DNA of 64,000 bases from Maylandia zebra (lineage: Eukaryota; Chordata; Actinopteri; Cichliformes; Cichlidae), in NCBI RefSeq assembly GCF_041146795.1, contig NC_135174.1:24700878-24764877 (forward strand), written 5' to 3'. A program made the position numbers and the translations under genes. Below the pieces are notes generated by a model. That model made no database searches. It saw nothing but the letters and a program-made list of their open reading frames with translations, and was not told where the DNA came from. This document shows positions 22,621-33,565 of this stretch, piece by piece; positions within the stretch are counted from its first letter, which is position 1, and each line of letters starts with the position of its first letter.

Positions 22621-23002
22621 CTTTATTGGACGCATAACACGCCAATCAAATGACATTGCATAACAGCCAAACTAGCCATACCTATCAAATAAAGGTAGTA
22701 AACTGCAAGTAAATCACACAAGTAATAGTTGGATATATTAATTAAAAGGAAATTCTAATAAACTCAATATACCTAAGCACCATTTATGTTTATTCTATAT
22801 TTATTATATTTATTTTACTGTAACACTGTGGTTTAAGTTGGTTTTCAGGATCAGATCAACAGTAATGCAACCAGAAAAAACGAACTAAGTATGTGTGTCA
22901 AAGCTAAATTTATATTTATTATACATGTATAAATTATATATTGCTTGCTTTTAATTGAGGATTTCTCCAGTACTACTCCCTGAGTAAGAATGCAGGCATT
23001 TA

Positions 23003-25598
23003 GAATAGAATAGAATAGAATTCAACTTTATTGTCATTGCACATGCACAGGTACAGGGCAACGAAATGCAGTTTGCATCCATCCAGAAGTGCTTTAGTGA
23101 TATAGATATATTACAATATATATTAGCAATAATATAGATATGTGAGTATATTACAGAAATGGGTCTGTTATGGTATGTTATAATGTACACGGTATGAAGT
23201 ATGTTGTGAATATTCTATAACTATAAGTATGTACAGGCTGTAGTGAGTACAAGCTATGTACAGGCTATGAACAGGATATAAATATGAAAAACTATACAGA
23301 ATATGAAATAAATAACTTTAAAGAAATCTGAGATATACAGTTATACAGAAATGGGAACTATGCAAGTTGTAAACAGTTGTAGGATTAAAGATTATCGAAT
23401 GTACAGAATGATTATTTACAGTAGTGCAGTTAAGATAAGTGAGGGTGTAGATAGTTTCTACAGAGGCTATATAAAGTGCTAGTGGTTGTGAGTGGTGGTT
23501 CAGTCCGTGTTATTATTGTGTGTTTGAGGGTACAGTTGTCCATTGTGGGTGTGTGTATGTTCAGTCCATGTTTTAACGTGGGTCAGATGTCAGGAGGCAG
23601 AGTTCAGGAGTCTGACAGCTGTGGGGAAGAAGCTGTTCCGGTACCTGGTGGTCTTAGTCCGGAGGCTCCTGTGGCGCCTCCCAGAGGGCAGGAGGGTGAA
23701 GAGTCCATGTGATGGGTGACTGGGGTCTTTGATGATTTTGATTGATTGATTGATTGATTGGTAATTTATTTCAACATGTGAACAATATACAAGTACATTT
23801 AGAAAAGAAATAAGAGAGAAAAAAATACTATACAAATTACATACAAAAAACATTCTGATTAATTTACATGTTGAAAGGGAGTGGGAAGAAGTATACACTT
23901 ATTTAATCCCACCCCTGTCCCATAAATTATCAGTGAATATTTAGTCAGCTTCCTTACTGATATAATTTGTAATAAAAATAGTGAACAGATTTCTGATATA
24001 CTATATACTATAATATCACATCATGAATTTTTTGTTTGTTTGTTTTTAAATAGAGACATTCACTTAATTTAAATATTTTCCTTTTCTTTATAGATCGAGA
24101 AGATCGTATTTTTATAACTCTTTTTGAACAGTTTTATGTTTGGACATTGCTTTAATTCCATATTCAGTTTGTTCCATAGTTTCACTCCTTGAACAGAAAC
24201 ACAAAAGCCTTTTCTTGTAGTACGTACCTTCATTGTTTTGAAGTTACAAAAACCCCTTAAATTATAACTTCCTTCTTTCAAAAAAAACATACTCTGAATA
24301 TTACCTGGCAGTTCTTTATTTTTTGCTTTGAATAGAATTTGTGCTGTTTGGAATTTCACTATATCGTCAATTTTCAATATTTCAGACTGCAAAAATAGTG
24401 AGTTTGTATGTTCCCTATAACCTGCATTGTGGATGATTCGAATTGCTTTCTTTTGAAGAGTAAAAAGTGAATGTAATGTGGTTTTATAGTTATTGCCCCA
24501 GACCTCTGCACAATAGCTTAAGTATGGTGAAACCAGTGAACAGTAGAGAATATGAAGTGATGTTCTGTCGAATACCTGTTTTGCCTTGTTTAGTACTGCA
24601 ATGCTTCGTGATACTTTGGAATGAATATATCTTACGTGAGCTCTCCAGTTAAGTTTTTCATCTATTATTACCCCCAGAAATTTATTTTCACTGACTCTTT
24701 CAATATCAACACCATTTATTTGAATCTTTGCATTTGTATTTAAACTACTATTTCCAAATAACATCAGTTTAGATTTATTCATTCATTCATTTATTTTCCC
24801 AGCCCTTTTCAGACACCGCTTCCTGTAGGTGTCTTTTATGGCAGGAAGTGGTGCTCCGGCGATGCACTGGGCAGTTTTCACGACCCTCTGCAACGCCTTC
24901 CGGTCCGAGGCAGAGCAGTTCCCGTACCAGACTGTTATACAGTTGGTCAGGATGCTCTCGATGGTGCAACGATAGAAGTTCACCAGGATGTCTGAGGACA
25001 GGTGGTTCTTCCTCAGAGTCCTCAAGAAGAAGAGGCGCTGGTGAGCCTTCTTGACCAGCTTGGAGCAGTTGGTCGTCCAGGTGAGATCCTCGGAGATGTG
25101 GACTCCCAGGAACTTGAAGCTGCTCACACGCTCCACAGCCGTCCCCTTAATGTGGATGGGTGGATGTGGGTCAGCATTCCTCCTGTAGTCCACTATGAGC
25201 TCCTTGGTCTTCTCGGTGTTAAGCAGCAGGTTGTTTGTGTCGCACCACTCAGCCAGACGATCCACCTCCTCCCTTTAGGCGGCCTCATCGTTGTCACTGA
25301 TGAGGCCAATCACCGTGGTGTCATCTGCAAACTTAATGATGGTGTTGGAACCATCAGCAGGTCTGCAGTCGTGGGTGAAGAGGGAGTAGAGGAAAGGGCT
25401 CATCACACAGCCTTGTGGTACACCGGTGTTCATCGTGATTGTAGATGAGCAGCGGTTATCCAGCCGGACATGTTGGGGGCGGTTAGTCAGGAAGTCCAGT
25501 AACCATTTGCAGATGAGGGAACTGATGCCCAGGTCTGTCAGTTTCCTGATGAGTTGTGAGGGGTGGATTGTATTGAATGCTGAACTGAAGTCTATAAA
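23003..25598 (-). mobile_element. 5'-truncated L2-like LINE (outer element)
   Basis: Read on the minus strand, the element starts inside reverse transcriptase ([20 protein letters not shown], then [16 protein letters not shown] and the catalytic FADDTTVIG). It continues through the RT thumb (25265-24783), is interrupted by a second LINE, resumes near 23734 with SHPSHGLFTLLPSGRRHRS, and ends in a 3' tail with repeated ATTCT units at about 23003-23022. A 6-bp direct repeat CATTTA flanks it at 22997-23002 and 25599-25604, which fits a target-site duplication. The RT frame is broken around 25266-25274 and the 5' two-thirds are missing, so it is dead. The L2-like clade is called from motif style only. 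Confidence 0.85.
23740..24792 (-). mobile_element. Second LINE, nested inside the first
   Basis: A different LINE on the same strand. The C-terminal RT piece is open from 24782 to 24069 (237 codons; ERVSENKFLGVIIDEKLNW, LLYCSLVSPYLSYCAEVWG-like thumb motifs, GVKLWNKL near the end). Its 3' end on this strand is a run of ATCA/CAAT units at about 23740-23760. It is bounded by ATTTT direct repeats at 23735-23739 and 24793-24797. Removing it together with one repeat rejoins the outer LINE. It is 5'-truncated and so cannot move by itself. Confidence 0.82.
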
Positions 25599-25747
25599 CA
25601 TTTAATTGCTTTTTAAAAATGTGAAAATACAATTTCTTATTGCCAAAACTGCAAACATTTCCATGAAATTTTAAAAGCTATGAACTAGAAATAACTTTTA
25701 ATAGCTTGACATGTTATGAACAGCCTGTTTTCCTACTCCATATACAG

Positions 25748-25842
25748 TCAAAGGAGCTTGCAAAGAAAAGCGTCTGGACTTCTTTAAGTTACTTGAAGAC
25801 GTTTCACCTCCCATCCGAGAAGCTTCTTCAGTTCTAAGGTCA
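25748..25842 (+). repeat. Dispersed repeat fragment, copy 1 of an inverted pair
   Basis: About 95 bp beginning 'tcaaaggagcttgcaaagaa' and running through 'gaagacgtttcacctcccat' and 'agaagcttcttcagttct'. The same text occurs in reverse complement at 28398-28496 with roughly nine in ten bases the same. This phrase is widely scattered in fish genomes; I do not assign its class. The right flank (to about 26000, 'tggggtaccccc'-like A/C-rich text and 'gtttcgggtgagttcattgtg') probably belongs to the same repeat. Confidence 0.65.
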
Positions 25843-26043
25843 AATGGTGGAGAGTCCCAGATATAAACCTAGTGGGAGTATCCCCCCACAGAGGGACAAA
25901 AGGACCCCCTGATGATCCTCTGAGCCAAGGTGTGAAACTGGGTGTGGGTCCCAATCAGCCAGAGTTTCGGGTGAGTTCATTGTGAAACCTGGCCCCACCT
26001 TATCATGAGAATACCTGAGATCAGTAGCATGTATTTTGTATGT

Positions 26044-26685
26044 TCAGTGGAGACATGTCATGTCAGTTGTTGTTCTACTAGTAGAAACAACAGTGACAGT
26101 TTTTTCCTGGGCCCAGTAAATTGATTCCATTCTTGTTTGACCCATGCTGTCAAAAGGTTTGGTCTTCTCTGAACCCAGGAATTCAATATTTAGCCATTCT
26201 CTCTTATTTAGGGCATAAATACTTCTTACAGTTAGCTGTGGGGGTGCACAGGGAGAAAGCTTGAGCTCTGAAATGGCAGAATCCTTTGTTCTGTGCTCAG
26301 GTTTCTCTTGCGCCATTTCACTGCAAGAGTGCAAACCAATGGAACTGGGTCCATGACTCTCATAGATCAGTTCATCATCATCGTTGCTTCTGACATTTTT
26401 TTCTGTCTGAGCCGATGGCTGCACAGATGTATATCGTTCACGAACTTTTTCAGCTATATATGATGCAATATGTGGAAAAATATTTTCCACAGCATATGTG
26501 GGAACCACACCAAGAATAGTGTCTATGTTTGCAGAGCAAATGGGTTTAACTAAAGCCGGTGGTTGTGCAGTGGCTGAAAGGCACTTGCTCCACTCACTGT
26601 TGGAATTTCTAGTTGGACTGCTGTGAGTTCTGATTGCAATTAAAAGTATTTTTTGTCGTCCGCTGAAAAAAACTGAAACCTTCAT
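26044..26685 (-). CDS. Unassigned 213-codon ORF, possible exon or pseudogene fragment
   Basis: An open frame of 213 codons, unusually long for this AT-rich interval. I do not recognise the protein. It is hydrophilic, rich in Ser, Glu and Thr, with no signal peptide or membrane segment. Notable pieces are ENIFPHIASYIAEKVRERY (about residues 67-85) and a C-terminal part with SMGQTRMESIYWAQ. A strong acceptor (seven T's then CAG, ending at 26663) lies just inside the ATG, so the frame may be an exon starting at 26662 rather than an intact single-exon gene. No partner exons were found. It may also be a degenerate copy of a gene elsewhere. Confidence 0.3.
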   Translation of the reverse strand: MKVSVFFSGRQKILLIAIRTHSSPTRNSNSEWSKCLSATAQPPALVKPICSANIDTILGVVPTYAVENIFPHIASYIAEKVRERYTSVQPSAQTEKNVRSNDDDELIYESHGPSSIGLHSCSEMAQEKPEHRTKDSAISELKLSPCAPPQLTVRSIYALNKREWLNIEFLGSEKTKPFDSMGQTRMESIYWAQEKTVTVVSTSRTTTDMTCLH

Positions 26686-28397
26686 GTTTATGAAGTAGTT
26701 ACATAAGAGAGTTTGTGTTGCCAGTATTTAGGTTTGTTTTTATTTTTTTCTTATACCAGCGATGGTCTCAAAGCTTCTGGTTCTATTGTGCCATAATGGT
26801 CACTTTGAAAGTGTGCTGTCCTTTGGATGTTTGCCTTCTCTTCACCCTTCTTTTTTTTTCTCATCCATGTGCTGTACTCATCATCTCTTCTGCTCTCTCC
26901 TCCTGTGAGGAATACAGTCAGTATGTGTCAGAAAAGCCAAATCTCTAATATCTGATGTGATTATTAGGTTATTATCTCATAGATTTTCTCTGCCTATTTT
27001 ATACAGTGACCCAATCAAGAAATATCAGCTATCAGAAAAGCAACATTTGAATGGACTATTTCATGCCATAGTCCTATTTGACATTGTTTTTTTTAACTGG
27101 GATGTTTTCGTCTACATTTGATTTATTACATACAATTCATTCTCTGTAGTGTCATTAAATATATATTAATACAGCTTGAGCAATTGATCAATGTTTCAGT
27201 CATTATGCAAATGTCCTGTTTATAAGGTTGAGGAAAGCTACATTGAGAGCATCTCCCAACCTTTGTCCAGTTTAACAAGATCAACTTTTTGGGATTGCCC
27301 TACGGGATGATTGTGGTGACGGACTACTAGTCTATTGTGCACTGCACACGTGGGTTTGAATCCCATCCTTGTTGCTGTACTTGGGTCTTCAATCATTTGG
27401 GATGTGGTGAATTACATCCTGGGTCACTTCTGTTATACTTCAAAGATCAAACACAGGAAGATATCTGTCTCTGCTGAAGAAAAACAAACAAACATGACCT
27501 CATGCACAAATGAAATCACTGCAAATTAAATGAATGAAAGGCTTGGATGTGTTTACTAGTCTCATAATATTTATAATTATACCTTAACATTTTTTTGTAT
27601 AAATAAAAAAATTTTCATGTCGGCATATACTTGAAATATTATATTAAATATTTGTATTCCTTTTCTAAATAATACTGAAGTCATTGTTTCTCTTCCATAG
27701 AAGTGAGGTGTAGATGATGCTTCAGAATAGAAGCTGACAAAGCGGTGACTGTGGTGTGAGTGCAACTGTGGTGTTTGTGCGGGTCACATGACTGAATCTT
27801 ACTGGCAAACTTCTGTGAGAAAATGAACATAAAAAATGAGTTAACACAAAAGTTAGCCCAACATCATCACTTTAACAGACTAATGAAGAAGCTTCTTGAA
27901 TGTCACAGATTTCAGTGGAATAAAAACTGGTCTGCTGATCTGGTAAAGCTGGGCTAAAATTTGGGTCATGGTTATGGTTGATATTCCTAATGTCACACAG
28001 TTAGTACTGCCACTGTAACTTAGTGTTCACAAACCTAAGGTCAATGCCTCAAAGAAGCTTGGTAGAAAAAGGGGAAAAGGATAAGAAAGAAAACGCTTCA
28101 TAAATTACTGGATTATTTCATCTCTGAAAAGCAAAACAATCAGAAGGAAAAAAGTTTTAAACTGTTTACCACTCAAGGCCACATTAGGGACATAACATAT
28201 GACCAGAGTGAGGAAACACACTATCGCCCTGTAAGGATCACAAGTTATTAATATATAATTGGTTGTTTTGTGCCTTTTTTCTCCTACTTTAACCACATTT
28301 TGGAAGCTTTTTCATAGCATTTAATGTCATCACAGGGAAACTAGTAATGATTGTGTGGACATGTCTGTGAAGGTTCTCAGTCATCCAGGTCATCGTA

Positions 28398-28496
28398 GTC
28401 AAAGGAGAACTGAAGAAGCTTCTTGAATGAGAGGTGAAACGTCTTCAAGCAACTTAAAGAAGTCCAGACGCTTTTCTTTGTAAGCTCCTTTGATTG
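28398..28496 (-). repeat. Dispersed repeat fragment, copy 2 of an inverted pair
   Basis: Reverse-complement partner of 25748-25842, about 2.6 kb away. Its left flank ('gaaggttctcagtcatccag' then 'gtcatcgtag', 28370-28396) is also standard text of this fish repeat. Confidence 0.65.
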
Positions 28497-30449
28497 TGTG
28501 GACATGTTTTTGAGAAATCCTTAATCAATTGTCCTCAACCACTGTGAATCTCTGGTGAACAACTTTTCTTTTTCTCTTGCTTTATCAAAATGTCAAATGT
28601 AAGATAAAAATTCTACTTTTAGCAAAGCTCAGACCTGCTCTGTCATTTTTTTTTAAAATGTTTTGTCTTTGCATTCTTACAGCTGTGTTTTTATGTATCA
28701 TCTTATACTGCAATGATCGTACCGTATGTATATCTGTATGTTTATTCCTGAACTCCTGCCAGACGACTGGTTCAATCTTCATGAAACTTACCCCATAAAC
28801 TGGTTTCAAATTGTTAGTTAATATGTTTTCCTTCAAACTCTCAACTGTAACGGTCCAAAGTTACCAACGGTTTGGCAGAAACAGTCTGTAGGGGAAGTTT
28901 TTGTTTGATGTGTGGAATAATGTAAAGTAAGTGAAAATTGTAGAAAACTTTTACAAAACAGACAAATGATCGTTTTATATAATAAAAATCAAAAGACAAG
29001 CATATTCTCTGATGACAAGAGAGATAAAAGTCAAGTGTAAAACCAAAATCCATTACTAAACATCTGACTAGACCTAGTGATACACCCATGACTAGCCCTC
29101 CATGCAAAAACACAAATAGGCTGCTTCAGTACAATTTGGTTGTGTTGGGAGGCGAACAGTCCTGACCTTGAAATATCCAATATTAAAGGTTTTCAACACA
29201 ACTCCCACAAACAATACTGAATAGATCTAAAAATGTGAATTATATCTCTAAACTGAAATGTAGTCATGTAATTTTCCTCTCTGCACAGGGCTAAACCAAG
29301 TTTCCTCGCTACCAGAGCCACAGCTCCACTCCTCAAAGCATATACAATGCATTTTATTTAGATTTTGGGTAATGTTTGGTTTTTAAATAGACAGTAGACC
29401 CCTAACTTACTTGATCTTTTTTTCCAAACATTTCTCCCCTTAAGTTCTTCAGACAAGAACAGGGGGGTGAACATCTGTGTGAATATTAGGGTAACCAGTT
29501 CCTCCAGTGAGAGGGTTCTGACTTTATCAAGAATAAGCTAAAGTTGCTACAGGTAAAGAGACACATTAAACACATCCCCTTTCAGGATTTAAGAAAGCTG
29601 AATGGGAACAGAGTCAGTCATCTCAAGATGGGTAAAAGACTTCTTTTGAGAAACAAAATACTAAAAGGCAAGCCTAATCCAACAATACAGCACATCAAAA
29701 TACTAATTAAATACCAAATCCAGAATCCCTGCATAATTAAAACAGACCTAAGCAAAACTCCAGTTTCCAAAGAGCAAATTTAACATTTCATGTCTGAAGA
29801 CAATATTTTTGCATTTTATTCTGGCAATGTAGCTCTCCATGGTGTTTTTCAAAAGGTACAGATGCCTACACCCAAAACTAAATTTGTAAGACTAGAACAC
29901 TGTGTGGCAAGGCTTTAACCAATGCTTTTCAATGTTTGAGTTTCATAAGTTTGATTTTTAAACCCCCCCCACCAAATCTCCTGAGCTTATCTAGCAGATC
30001 AGGTTGTGTAACCTGCTTTGTAATTGGTTTCTAAAACCAACACAAGTAGATTACAAAACATGTTTTAAAAGGACCACAGCCGTCAAGTCAAGCTCATGTC
30101 CCTCTAGGCAGATGAATATCTGCAGTAAAATAGAATGCTCATATTTTATAATCTTAATGAAAATGTTAAAGGAAAAAAATAAATAAATAGAGAGCAACAT
30201 CCAGGAGAAAATGAAGTCTTTCTAAACACAAGACTCAAAGATGCTTTCTGAACTGTGCTTAGTACAAAGTGACTTTGATAGTTCTCATAACTTAATAAGA
30301 GCACTCACCAGACTTAACCTAGATGATGATCTTTGCTCTGAAAACTGTTCCACCCTCCACCCACCCTGGTATCAGTCCAGCTACTCAATAACTTCAATGC
30401 ATAGAGAAAAAACAAAAAGAATACAAATCTGCCGAGCACCGAAATGTAT

Positions 30450-30455
30450 TTTATT
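30450..30455 (-). terminator. prxl2a poly(A) signal
   Basis: AATAAA on the minus strand (TTTATT on +). It lies about 325 nt after the prxl2a stop codon and about 60 nt after the candidate SECIS element, the order expected for a selenoprotein mRNA. Confidence 0.6.
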
Positions 30456-30516
30456 GTTCAAAAGACTAGCCTCATTACTTCCAGGACAGCATAGTGGTAT
30501 CAGAGTTTTAAGAAAA

Positions 30517-30582
30517 TGAGCATTAAGCATCAGGTCTGCTTCTTCTATAGAGTTTAAAGACAGGCCATCATTAACACACTCA
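30517..30582 (-). promoter_or_regulatory. Candidate SECIS element of prxl2a (selenoprotein U)
   Basis: In the 3'UTR, about 200 nt past the stop codon. Read on the minus strand it has the 5' core ATGA (30571-30568), a stem of about 11 pairs with mismatches (GGCCTGTCTTT against AAGAAGCAGACC), an apical loop starting AAA, and the 3' core TGAT (30532-30529). The two cores are about 40 nt apart. Outer bases GAG/CTC can pair as helix I. This is the right order and spacing for a SECIS, which recruits SBP2 and eEFSec so that the in-frame TGA at 32307-32309 is read as Sec. I folded it by eye only. Confidence 0.72.
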
Positions 30583-30777
30583 GACTCTTAAAAACAGTCA
30601 TACTGCAAAATGCATCCTTATCTTAAAGAGACAGGCAAACTATCAAATGTACAAATTTCCTAATTTGAAAGAAATTTTGTCTATACCATATATTTAGACA
30701 ATGCTGTAGATTTTATGTTATCTGAAAGGTGTTTGTTAATTTTATGAGATGTTCAAAAACACGAGTAATACAAAGAA

Positions 30778-32673
30778 TTATTTCTTCTCCAAAGACTGTA
30801 GTTCCTGTGGCATTTTTCTGACAGCTTGGAGGACATCTTCAATGTTGACTTTATCTCCAAACTCAATCTCTCTGTGTTCCAAAAGTATTCCCTGCAGGAC
30901 AAACAGACAAGAGATACTAAACATTTTCTAGTATGATGGCTTCACTCTTAAGAAATTTGTATTGCAATATATTAGAACCATTCCAATGACATTGGATTAA
31001 TGTGAAATTTTTTACCTGCTGTCTTTGCCCGATGACAAAGACCCCACCAAGGACAAAACCCTCTCCGAGAACATTTCCCACGAACCCATTCCTGAAAGCC
31101 CTTACGCCATTCATCCACACTCCAACACGCAGGAATGCCAGGAGACCCAGCTTCCGCTCACGAGGCCCATAAAAACGTCTCTGCAAGCATATGGAATGCT
31201 TGGTTAATTCATGCAGAGCTAAAGGGATTTTTCACACACCCTAAATGGGTCCAAGTGTATTTGGAAGCAGTTCTGCTTAAAAACAGGCCAAATGTAGTTT
31301 GCAGATAACGTTTGACCATGGTAGAACAGTTCATTAGAGGAAAATAATAAAGTTTACCTTTTCATCCAAGAAGACTTCCCCCTGAAAGTATGGCCTGAAG
31401 TTCTTGACCTCTGTGCCGACATCTTCCTTTACAACAGCATACAGAGGAATCCCGAGTTCATCCAGCTGAGGTTTCAGAGAGGACAGCTCTGCAGCTTCCT
31501 GCAGCCAAAGAACATTAAGAATCTTAACAGCTAGCAACTGCGGTTACAAACGGAAAGGTACAATTGAGGGGTCATGTTGTATTCATTATATGCACACTGC
31601 CCATATTTTGTGTGGTAAGCAGGGATTGTGGAACAGTACTTGATTGTATTATTACAGGAGGATGACTTTCTGTTAATTCAACAATCTAAATACTTATTTG
31701 ACCACACTTAATTTTCAGGCCAATTTCATGTAATAGAGCCAAGTCAGGTGGATGCACTGCAATTATGTGCCCTCTCTGACCGGGGGAAAATAAAATATAC
31801 TGAGACACTTCTGGGGGCGAGGTGAGCTACTGATTTACATATACATCCTCGTGCCTTTCATAGCTTAGATTTAGAGGATTATAACCACACCAGGTTAAAA
31901 TACTCCAGAACTACCTCAAATTTATGCTATGCAAACCCACACTCAAAGGTTCAAGTTACAAGAGGCAGACATAGTTGTAGAGTATGTAGGTACTTTATAT
32001 GAAGAAAGACTGAACTTCACAGCATTTGAGAGCCACTTTGCACCTCCAGTGCAAACATTTTCATAATTTGTATCATTTTAAATCACCATACCTAAACTGA
32101 CACGAAATGTTTGATGTTATATAAGTTATCCATTCCCTTTTTCATTCCCCTATGTTGCCTTTTGGCTACAATTGACAAGAAATGGAAAATATGTGTATGG
32201 CAAACTTTCTCTTTTGTGTAGCAGGCAAAACCAAAGGGCTTAAAGTAAGAAGCCAATAGTTTATGATAGCCAACTGTCACTGGAACAATACCTCTCTGCA
32301 CAAAAATCATCCAGGACGCCGGACTGCCATGATAACTGCTCCAGACTTTTCCCACAGAGACTTGGCTTTGAACGTCTTTATTTCTAAGGAAAGAGATTAG
32401 GTGAAAGGGTAAAAGTTTAGCAACGGGCTAAATGCGTAACAAATCCCAGCTGGGAGGGGAAAACGATTTTAAAACAAACTATTTTTATAATTGCATGGTT
32501 TATTTCGGTAAACACAGATATGACTCGCCTCCCTTCGTGGTCTTGAGTTCAGCCTCCTCTAAATATTTGAGAGTTGCTTCAAGCGGCGGTGTGAGAAATC
32601 TGTCAGTGATGAAATTCATTACACCGGTAACGAGGCCACCGACAGTGGCCACAACATTGGTTACGAGTTCCAT
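30778..32673 (-). CDS. prxl2a: Selenoprotein U1 / peroxiredoxin-like 2A (PRXL2A, FAM213A)
   Basis: Five coding exons on the minus strand: 32529-32673, 32292-32383, 31358-31498, 31016-31180 and 30778-30891 (stop TAA). They give 218 aa when the TGA at 32307-32309 is read as selenocysteine (residue 74). The surroundings are GAVIMAVRRPG-U-FLCREEAAELSS; mammalian PRXL2A has Cys in the U position (PGCFLC), so the motif is a redox-active U-x-x-C. The N-terminus (about residues 5-25) is a hydrophobic, possibly membrane-associated segment. The body is thioredoxin-like (PLYAVVKE, GEVFLDEK, GEGFVLGGVFVIG). Family members are implicated in redox regulation. The first intron seems to start with GC (AG|GCGAGT); the nearby GT alternative gives a stop codon. 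The length matches the human protein (about 220-230 aa). The final exon is followed by a SECIS candidate and AATAAA. Confidence 0.92.
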
Positions 32674-33485
32674 TACAGCCTCTTTTTGCAGCCAGTTCTT
32701 GATTAAAGCATCTCAGCTCCGCTGTTGTTGCGCACTCTCGACCGCACCGCGTTCAAACGCGCATTTAAATTCCAACTCCAGCTGATCTGCCAGCGTTTCC
32801 CAAACCCAGCCTCTCTTGGGTGCAGATACTGATCAGATTGAATACAGCTGTATTTCATCAGCGACGAGAAGGTGAACGCAGATGCGGAAACATTCAATAC
32901 AAACCAGTCATATGCACCAAACTTTGCCCCTCCTCCAGGCTAAAGGTCACTCAACAGCCTGGAAACTGCAGCGTCATCCAGTCGAAATGCCAGCCATGAC
33001 GAGAATTACTTTGCACGCTTACACAATCAAGCATTTCTATAACAGGATCAATAAAAGCTCATGCAAACTTATATTATCATTACTACTAAATAAGCTAGTT
33101 ACAGTTTCAGCTATTGTCTGCTCTAATATGGGTTGAAGCAGACTATCACATTAAAGGTTTTCTTTATTCGCTTGTATGTCACTCCACATTCCGTTAGCTC
33201 TGCACAAAGTTTGAGTCAAGGCTGATTTTAAATTCACCTGCTAAAAGGGGGGACAGTTTATGTGGAATCACCTTTAATCTCAGTTTAACATGTGGATGTG
33301 CCATTGGGATTTCTGACACTGCAACGTGAATGGAAGCCAACTGTGCTACTTACACAAGTGTGATGTGGAAACAAGCACGTGGACTGGGTTGTTTTCATAA
33401 CTTTTAAAAATGAGGGGATCTTTAACGCTATGCAAAAACAAAAAGGACAAATGAATAAACAATAATAAATTATGTTGGCTCACTA
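32674..33485. promoter_or_regulatory. prxl2a upstream region
   Basis: The DNA just above the prxl2a ATG (about 32674-32900) has several CpGs ('tctcgaccgcaccgcgttcaa', 'cagcgacgag') against an AT-rich background, which fits a promoter and 5'UTR for the minus-strand gene. No exon or further feature was recognised between there and the poly(A) signal of the DPY30-type gene. Confidence 0.35.
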
Positions 33486-33491
33486 TTTATT
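33486..33491 (-). terminator. Poly(A) signal of the DPY30-motif gene
   Basis: AATAAA on the minus strand, about 75 nt past the stop codon at 33566-33568. Confidence 0.6.
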
Positions 33492-33565
33492 GTGTATTTT
33501 CTTATTCACACATTAGTAACCATTTATGATTTCAGCTTCGGTAAAAGCTCGGACATGTGATGTGA

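Larger units (their letters stand above)
25605..30449. other. Gene-poor, repeat-bearing interval
   Basis: It lies between the nested LINEs and the prxl2a 3' end. It holds the unassigned ORF at 26044-26685 and two inverted copies of a dispersed repeat (25748-25842 and 28398-28496). The rest is AT-rich with short frames and nothing I recognise. A neighbour expected beside pdzd7 in tetrapods, SFXN3, is not visible here. Confidence 0.5.
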
